From positions 157,784,012 through 157,848,011 of the forward strand of contig OZ010791.1 of NCBI GenBank assembly GCA_963932465.1: DNA of 64,000 nt, written 5' to 3'. This document shows positions 55,962 to 64,000 of the stretch, piece after piece (the stretch's first letter is position 1; each line of letters opens with the position of its first letter). A program made the translations under genes and the position numbers. Under the pieces are notes generated by a model. That model was not told the DNA's origin and did no database searches. It saw only the letters and a program-made list of their open reading frames with translations. This DNA is from Maratus speciosus (Eukaryota; Arthropoda; Arachnida; Araneae; Salticidae).

Positions 55962-58900
55962 TATTTACAATGATATTATACATTTATGCAAAGTAAATAT
56001 GAACAGAATCGGACGTCTGTCAATTACATATACCAATAACATTAATATGAGCACGACCTATCTTGGTCGGCGTAAATTTCTCAGAAATGCCTCTTCCTGC
56101 TATACGTCCAATCGCGTCGAAATCTAAAGTGCTTCTGCTCTCGTTCTCACAGTAAAAGTTCATCTATAATTTCAATCTTGAAACCTGGGCTCTCATTTCG
56201 TGAGCCTCAGTTGAAAAGGTGCCTCGTTTGCGGTCCAGCGTTCAGGAACTCTCGTCAACACAGCTTTTCTAGAGGAATTTTACTAAACTAGGGGGCTCGG
56301 CCCCCTACGAGCTACGCTCGCCAACCCCCGTCCAGACACCGCAGACTCTAAATGCACGCTAATGTGATCGGCTTTAAAAAGATTTCGAAAGATTGAATTA
56401 TAATTTAAAAAACAGCGGCGATCTCTCTATAAACGGATTTCTATTCATTTCTCTTTGAAAGGGGAAATTTTAACGCCAAATCCGCTGCGGTACTACTTGA
56501 TTATCCCGTCGACTAATTTCGCCAAATTATATAAATCGCCAAACCACTCGCCAAATTATACAAATTGATATAATTTTTATTTTAAATAACGAAAGAACAA
56601 ATAAATTAGTACAACATTAATAAAAATACAAATAAAACGTCGAAATAAAAAATAACTTGATGACATAGACACGTGTAACAACATTTCAAAATAAGCTAAT
56701 ATAAAAGGAATTAAGTAAACAGAATCTTTGTCTCCCGGTACTTTTTAATAAAGTGAAAAGAAAGTTCTTTTAAATGAGACATTTTAAATTAATCGTTTTT
56801 AATCTGACGTAATTTTGACCAAACTATTCTTTCTCTTTTTAATATTCACGTGAAAATACTTGTGTTAGAAATGAAATATTATTTGCACTTTAAGAAAAAT
56901 AGTTGAAAGGTATCCGCTCATAATATCAAATAAATGTCTAGCGCAATTTCTAAATTTAAACCGTTTTGCAATATTATTCTGTGTTCGTTTTATGTAATAA
57001 CTGTAATGTGACGTAAATATGACGGAATTTCTCCTATTTAAGACTTCTAACGCATGTTAATAAATTTATTATTTTACAAATTCCTTTCTCTCTTAAAATT
57101 AACGTGTAATTATAGTTTTATGACGTAATTTTTAATAAGTTCCTGCTTTTTGTACATAATTATTTAATTCTAATTCCAATGTTTTTTTCTGTTTATAATA
57201 GCCACTTGTAAATAAATTTTTAATTTATTACACATATAAATATTTTTTTTTTGAAGCAAACATTATTGTTTCCGCTGTTTATACAGTTGGCAACAGTTTA
57301 AATTAATATCACTTTCTAAAATCTGTAAAAAATAACTCTAGAAATGCTGAAAATTTGAATTTAAAATAGAAATAAAATCTCAAAAAATTAGCCAAATTAA
57401 AAAAAGAAATACAATCTGCACACCGGCAAATTCTAACGCATAAAAAAGATCTAAAAATGATTACATTCCCATATATAGTTTTTGCTGCTATAAAACTTTT
57501 TTAATGGAACGATTTTGTCCAACTTTAGCATTAAATATCTCTTAAAATAATTCTTCGATTTGAAAACTGTCTGCATCAGCGTGTTTATCAAATATTTCCC
57601 TATAATACCACAGATTTTCATATTTTTGTACGCAATATTTTTCTTAATATTAACGAAGAAAGACCTCCTGTTACAAAATATTCAAAACCGGCGGCGGCGG
57701 TGACAGCGGTAGTTACTTTTTTTTAGAATAGAGAGATGTAATTTAAAGTTCCACCTTATAAATAATCATCATACAAAGGTATTTTTCTACAACCAGACAT
57801 TAAAACAGAGACGCGCATCATGGCGTGAATTGAAAGAAAAAAGGAGATACTCAAATCATACAACAGCATCTGCTTCATAATTTGCAACTTTTTAATTATA
57901 AGCAGTAACTCCACTTTGGGACCCAGAAATTTAATGTTTTACGGTTTATTTTAAAATGCAAATTGTTGATAAAAATACGTTTATACTAAATTGTTATGTA
58001 TATATTAAAGTATAAAACAGCATCTTTTTTAGTTGACATATTAAAAAATGTCAGCTTGACAGCTGATGCACGGAGAGCATTTAAAAGAAAAAAAAAAGTC
58101 AAACGGTGGTCACAATAACTCATCGTAGACTTAACTTAGAACGAGGAGAAAAATTAATTGAACTTTTGAAAGCAAAAGTTATAAAATATGTAGCTGCTTT
58201 TTAAAATATAGTTTTTAGTTTTATAGTTTTATAGTTTTTAGTATGGCTTCAATTCAAAATAAAATGTATGTTTTAAAACAAAATGTTCATTACCTTAAGT
58301 TACATAGAAAAGAAAACACCAATATTACAATAAAAGTTACGTAATTCACTAGAAAATATATATATAAAATTCATAAACACAATCAATCCGCATTGTAATC
58401 TGACAGACTTTTAGAAAAAGAAATATTGTAACATAAGTAGCTTATACGAAACATTGATTTATTGTATCAACCACATTCATGGATTGAATAAAAATCAAAA
58501 TTATGCATTCCGTATATTGGAATCATCCATTAATTTTATTAAATTCTGTTTCTGAAATAGGATTAGCACACACTGTAATAAAGAAAAAAATTCAATTTTT
58601 TATTTAAGTCATTTTTAAAATAATTAATGTAACCTCTAACTTAAAATAATCCAAGTTGCGTAAAAAATATATTAATAATTTATTAATCAGACATTTACTG
58701 TTGTACACTCAACACAGAATGCTTCATACCTGGTTCCTATTTAGTTATTTTTAGTAATATACATAGCAAAATTGGGTACACTTGAGTACACCCTCCCGCC
58801 CCCGCCCTTCTCCTAAGAGAGAACACCTATACATTTTAATCATCAAACTGACGAAGAGAAAAACTAAAAAAAAAAAAAAAAAAAACTTCTTAGTGGGAAC

Positions 58901-60235
58901 TGTTTTTTCTTTCAATTTGTGTTAAAAAAATATTAACTTGGGATGCCGTCTCTATATTGAAAATTCAGCAAAACGTGAAATGTTTAATACGAACACCTAA
59001 TTTTGATCACATATTTAGTTTCTTCTTTAAATTTTACGTTCGGATCGCTAGTTTTCAAAATTCTTAAATATGAGCACATTTAAGAACGCCCATGTGCATA
59101 TAGTATAGTTAATAAATATTTGTTCCCGAAAAGGAAAAGTTTGCAGCATTCATCGATGCAGTTTTATGACTTGCCTTGAAATACTTATTTTCTTGAGGTA
59201 AAAACAGATATCCTGTATCGAATAAAACGGATTTTGGAAAAAAAAACAATTTAGTAGCCCTTAAACAACGGTCAGAGTAAAGGCAGTCAAAACTACCCTG
59301 ACAAGAGTAATTATAATTTTATAGAGCTGGTAAAAAGTAAACTAATTTTCTGTAATTTTTTTATTTTAAGGAAGATAATTATCATTTTGCTTTTTCTCGT
59401 TAGACTTATAATTAAAATATTATTAATTAAGTCCTTAGTTAAATTTGTAAAATAAAAAATATTTTTTTCTTTTTAAAAGAAAGTCTAAAAGTTACATTTT
59501 CTCTAAGACAAACCATCCAAGTGGTTTTATACCTTTTGTATGGTATACCCTGTGTACGGTAATGCTTTTACTAAATATATAAATGAATTGCTTTATAAAT
59601 AATCATTTATTAACAAAAATGTGATGAACTAATCATATATTTTAAATGATGTTATTGTAAAGGATTATTGTACAGTGTGTACGCAAAGCTGCATTAAATT
59701 TTGTTGGAAATGTTCTGGATTGAGTTTACCCCACTTTCTCCTATTTGATGTTTAAATATATTAATTTTTTATTTGTATGTTTTGCGCTTTTAAGGAGAAA
59801 ATGTGTTTTTATGAAACATATAAAGATTGAATGAATGTTTTAAAAGTTCTTCTGTATTTCACAATTATGCTTAAATTTTCACGTTTTAAAATCAACTACT
59901 AATTCAGTATTCGTAATATCAGTTTAAACTACTCATAAATACTGCTTTAGAATGTAACAGATGCATAAACTCGTTATGTTTTGCTGGAGTTTATACTTTT
60001 ACTAAATATCTTAAGGGAAAATTTTAATTGGTAAAAGGACAAAAAAAATAGCTTGAATGTGAAATGGGAAAATACTTTTACAGAAAACGAGTAAAACGAA
60101 ACTTAAAGCAGATATTTTAATGTAGTTGTGTTTAATGACAAGAAAAAAATACTTAGAATAGAATAGTAAGATTTTTTTCTTTAGAAATATTTTCTTAAAA
60201 TATAATATGCTTAAAAAAAATAATTGGAATAAAAT
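55962..60235. other. AT-rich DNA with a GC-rich hairpin near its start
   Basis: 56286-56335 holds AACTAGGGGGCTCGGCCCCC (a perfect GGGGGCTCGGCCCCC hairpin), then GAGCTACGCTCG and CCAACCCCCGT, the same repeat type as 47578. GGC(GGC)n lies near 57691-57700. No gene or other element was recognised. Confidence 0.5.
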
Positions 60236-60790
60236 AATATACTGATGGGAATTAATATACTGATGGGATAATAATATACTGATGGGATAACTGGAAATGT
60301 TGAAACAATATTTCAATATTAATATATAAGTATTAGATATAATTGATAAAAACGCTATAAAAAGATTAAAAAAATAACATAAATAGTATATAATTGAATG
60401 TATTTTCTAAAGAATTTTAATGAACATCATAAACATGAAAAAGGGAAGCACATGTTTTTCTTCATTCTTAAACATGTGGAACAGCTGAAAAAGTAGAATA
60501 AAAACTAAGGTATCTTGAATTTTACATCAAATTATAGATGGAACGTGATTTCAATATTCATATATAAGTATTAGATATAATTGATATAAACGCTATAAAA
60601 AGATTAAAAACATATAAAACATATAAATTATAACATAAATAGTACATAATTCAGTGTATTTCATAAAGAATTTTAATGACATAAACATGAAAAAAGGAAG
60701 CACATCGTTTTGTTCAGGATAAAACATGCGGAACTGCTGAGAAAGTAGAACTAAAACTAAAGTATCCTTGTATTTTACATCCCATTGTAG
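60236..60790. repeat. Short minisatellite and a two-copy 240-bp tandem duplication
   Basis: AATATACTGATGGGA occurs three times in 60236-60290. The segment from about 60311 (TTCAATATTAATATATAAGT) recurs from about 60552, through GGAAGCACAT and ACTAARGTATC blocks, ending near 60790. Confidence 0.85.
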
Positions 60791-61873
60791 AAAACTCTGC
60801 AATAAGACGAATAATATCGAGAATCGAATATCGACGATAATATCGATAATATCGAGAACGGACAAAATCAATCACAATTCTTTCTAATAATTCACTACCC
60901 AAAGAAAAATGAAATCTAAGCTTTCTTACAATCAATCCAATAGAAATCTTTGGCATTATTACATATTTAATAATCAATAGACAATCTGTCAAGATTGGAC
61001 GAAATCAACTGCAATTTTTTTTTTCCTAGCTAAATTTAATTCTAATTTCACAATAATTGGTCTAGGAATAGACAAATGTTCCTTCACTTTTATTAGATCA
61101 AAAATTGAAAACTTCTGCCTAACTTGATTAACGTAATTCCAGTGTCATACTCATTTATAACAAAGGGTTACAGTAAGGTGATCTTTTCTCATCAATCAAC
61201 TCAAGAATCAGACCCTGAACATGGTCTTCTACATTATCTCATCAAGTTACTTGCCTTAATCTTCATCTTCCCACCCGTAATGTCCTCTTGGTTGACATCC
61301 ATGACATCCCCTCAGAGGGAGAAAGACAAAGTTCATCATTATTCTTGCACATTTATGGTTTCAGAGATATTTAATGTATGCCAACACACTTGTCATTTAA
61401 CAGTGTTTGTGGTTTTTAATTAGTCTGTATTATTATAATACCCAAACGTTCCTGCCTACTAATTAATATTATTTATCCATAATCATTGCAATTTTTGGAA
61501 AAAAAAATAATTTGTAAAATGTGTCAGGAGCGCAGATGTCAGAAAGTTCGGTATTAGTCAAAATTTTGAATATGTAAATATAGTTTTAGGATGTAATCGA
61601 ATATTTAGGCGAAGATGACAGCTCAACTTAGATTTAAGGATCGAATGCTTTAAAATAAGTACCATTGCTTCAATTAAGATTCGTTTTCGGAAATATGTTG
61701 TGTAATAATTAAAAAGCTAATAGGGACTATACATACAACAATGTCAAAATTTAATGAAATCGCTTTTAGATTTTTAGGAAGAGTCTTTCTCTTCTTTCCT
61801 TTTTCTCTGCCCCCTATTTTTTTTCTTTTTGTAATAAATTAAAAAAAAAGGATCCAATAAACAGATTTTAAAA
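60791..61873. other. Spacer with an ATCGA-rich patch
   Basis: 60817-60858 repeats ATATCGA and its complement. The part 61200-61340 is GC-richer, but no homology was recognised. Confidence 0.45.
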
Positions 61874-62470
61874 GTTGTATATAAATAAAATACGAGTAAA
61901 GTAACAACATTTAAAAAAAAAAAAAAACTTCTTCAAACGTGCGATGGGATAAATTATCAAAATAAATATTTCTTTTAAAAAGTTACTTTTACAATTATTG
62001 TTAGAAAAAAAAAAAGTCCTACACCAATTGTTACTCTGAATGGTTTAAATTGTTACTATCTTATTTTTATAAATGTTATTCTAAATTTAACCTTTGTCAG
62101 GTTTACTTAAAACAATGCAGATAATAAGACATTTGTTAGTTAGCAAAATAATGTAAAATAATAATAATAGAGAACATATTTTAAAAATATATAAATAAAG
62201 CACGAGTAAAATAACAACATTTAATGAAAAGAATTTCAAACGCGCGATGGAATAAATTATCAAAATCAAGTATTTCTTTTGAAAAGTTGCTTTCACAATC
62301 ATAGTAAAAAAAGTTATTCAGCAATTGTTACACTGAATGGCGTAAATTCTTACTATATTATTTTTATAAATGTTATTCTAACCTTCGTAATATGTAATTA
62401 AAACAACGCATTTGATAAAACTTTTTTTAGTTAGCAAAATAATTCATAATAATAATAATAACAGCAATAG
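61874..62470. repeat. Two tandem copies of an approximately 312-bp unit
   Basis: TATAAATAAARYACGAGTAAARTAACAACATTTAA, the CGATGGRATAAATTATCAAAAT block, TTACWCTGAATGG and TTTATAAATGTTATTCTAA recur in order, with about 10-15% divergence by eye. Confidence 0.88.
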
Positions 62471-62984
62471 TAGTACTAATAATAGAATAATGTTCTTTTT
62501 AGATGCTTGTATAATTTAATATCTTAGTGTTTGTTCTTTTATTTTCTGGTTGCTCTTAAAGTTATTTCACTTTGAGAAACATCTATACTATAACACACAT
62601 TATTGATAACACAAGCCAACAGCTGTTTTGGTGCCTAGGTTTTTGGAGCTGATTTTATATGAATTTGATGTCCTGAATTCAAATATGGCATTCAATTTTA
62701 CCTGGGAGCTCAAATATTTAAGATACAGAACTTTTTGTGAAACATATGTTACACTATTTTAAGTTAAATCCATAATTAAACTAAAATAAAATAAATAAAC
62801 ACAGAATTTTTTTTAATAATATACAAATGTTAATTTTCAATTTTATAATATACATATATTCAAATAATATTTTTAAGAATTATATTATACAAATATATTT
62901 ACTCACAAAGATAGAGGAAAAAGTCATCGATGAGACCAATTCTCACTGAACATTTCTGAAGCTTCTTTTCCGTGACATTTTTTA
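62471..62984. other. AT-rich spacer, nothing recognised
   Basis: It lies between the tandem duplication and the minus-strand pseudogene; no further homology to the protein was recognised here. Confidence 0.45.
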
Positions 62985-64000
62985 ATTTATTTTGGAACAA
63001 TCCCTTTTTAAACTCCAACAGTAATCTGCCATAATGTGCGTATCCCATCTTCCTTGGTAGTGGTCCTACATAGTCTTAATATCCTGGTGAAATCTTTCGC
63101 CCTGTTCCTCACTGGTGTCTCCTACATTTCCAGGAAAATACTCGAAGTGGCTGTGTAAATAGTGCACCTTAATGCTCATATTACACCCAAGAGATTTAAA
63201 ACTATTAAGCATTTCGTTTACCAGTTCTACATAGTTTTCTGCTTTGTGTTTGACCAGAAAGTTTTCGACAACTGCAACAAAAGATGTCCAGGCTTTTCCC
63301 TCAGTCTCATTCATCAAATTTACGAAGGCAGGATCCTAAATCAGTTGTTTTATTTGTGGCCCGTCAAATATTCCTGATTTAATTTTTTCATAACTCAATT
63401 GGGGCATTTTCTCTTCTATATATGCAAAGCATGACCCGTTCTTATCAAGAGCCTTTACAAACTGCTTCATAAGGCCGAGCCTGATACGCAGTGGAGGAAG
63501 TATGATTTTGTCTCACCCAACTAAGGGGTTATTAATGATATTCCTTTCCCCAACATCCATGTTTTCTCTCTTAGGCCACTCATTTCTAACCCAGTGGTGT
63601 GTTTTATCCCTGCTATCCCAAAGACACAAGAAGCAAGGATATTTAGTGTAACTGCTTTGCTGTCCAAGGAGAAAGTTTATCATTTTTAAATCAACACAAA
63701 TCACCCATTGATGTTCATGATACTTTATCTTGTCAAAGACCAAAGCTATTGTGTTATATTCTTCTTTCATTTTCGTTGAGTGAGCAATTGGTATTGAACC
63801 ATATTTATTCCCAATGTGTAGAAGGACACATTTTAAACTCCGCTTTAAGCTGTCTACAAATAAGCGCCAATGATCTGGAAAATATTCAGAAAGACCCATT
63901 TTTCAAGAGTCCTCTAATTTTGTGACAAAATACAAGATTGTCTTCTTGGGAGAAGAAGGGTAGTAGACCCTTTTCTCTTGTGCGGTAAAAGGTAATTTTG
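62985..64000 (-). pseudogene. Uncharacterised repeated arthropod protein, decayed, continues past the window edge
   Basis: The minus-strand sequence reads FYRTREKGLLPFFSQEDN, LVFCHKIRGLLK, a 1-nt frameshift near 63900, MGLSEYFPDHWRLFVDS, WVICVDLKMINFLLGQQ, YPCFLCLWDSRDK, a UGA (63513-63515), RLGLMKQFVKALDKNGSCFA, GIFDGPQIKQLI, a UAG (63336-63338), AENYVELVNEMLNS, LGCNMSIKVHYLHSH, GERFHQDIKTM, a UAG (63066-63068), YQGRWDTHIMADYCWSLKRD. This matches a family I recall as widespread and repeated in arthropod genomes without assigned function. The Cys-containing PCFLC motif and the acidic residues are compatible with a transposon-derived protein, but that is unproven. The stops and frameshift make it a pseudogene. 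Confidence 0.72.

Noticed and set aside
36770..64000. The protein remnants at 37 kb and 63 kb as parts of one protein
   Set aside because: Their motifs do not overlap and recall suggests two different repeated families. No sequence in the window links them.

Overview
The window is AT-rich, intron- or intergenic-type eukaryotic DNA. It looks like an arthropod genome and most likely a spider. That assignment is an inference. It rests on the repeat content, above all a Penelope-like retroelement of the N-terminal-endonuclease (Naiad) type with in-frame UGA codons at conserved cysteine positions, a trait I recall being reported for spider and clam Naiads. I see no convincing host protein gene. 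Nearly everything recognisable is a mobile element, a fossil of one, a foldback or palindromic element, or a local tandem duplication.

Layout. 0-6 kb: tandem repeats of about 641, 139 and 280 bp, a small array of self-complementary words, and a tRNA-derived SINE. 6.1-8.3 kb: a pogo/Tigger-type MITE split by a complete Tc1 element with an intact 346-aa DD34E transposase. 12.65-17.18 kb: a composite segment bounded by two arrays of GAGTG/CACTC palindromes, carrying a promoter-like stretch with a splice donor and two nested MITEs (hAT-like and pogo-like). 17.4-19.9 kb: a foldback element, a piggyBac-type MITE and a 5 x 115-bp array.

20.1-26.5 kb is the centrepiece: two almost identical Naiad-type Penelope-like elements in head-to-head inverted orientation. 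The right copy has an open frame from an ATG at 23315, interrupted only by UGA, that encodes zinc motif, GIY-YIG endonuclease, CxC linker and reverse transcriptase in that order. The left copy is 5'-truncated.

26.5-46 kb: a decayed Tc1 transposase, a compact foldback MITE, two more SINE copies, a pogo-type MITE, and three larger foldback elements. One foldback has a tRNA-like centre, one has the same protein remnant in both arms, and one has a hAT-like element inserted in one arm while the other arm preserves the empty site. A 1.5-kb TIR element and a second piggyBac-type MITE lie between. 47-56 kb: two MITEs with CACTRTAAAA termini, an internally deleted mariner with perfect TIRs, and a pogo-like element with a decayed HTH_psq/CENP-B-type domain. 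56-63 kb is mostly featureless AT-rich DNA with a few duplications. The end of the window holds a minus-strand pseudogene of an uncharacterised repeated arthropod protein that runs off the edge.

The elements do not form a pathway. They record layers of insertion, and the nesting order can be read from target-site duplications and interrupted repeats. All homology statements come from motif recognition by eye; no search was run.
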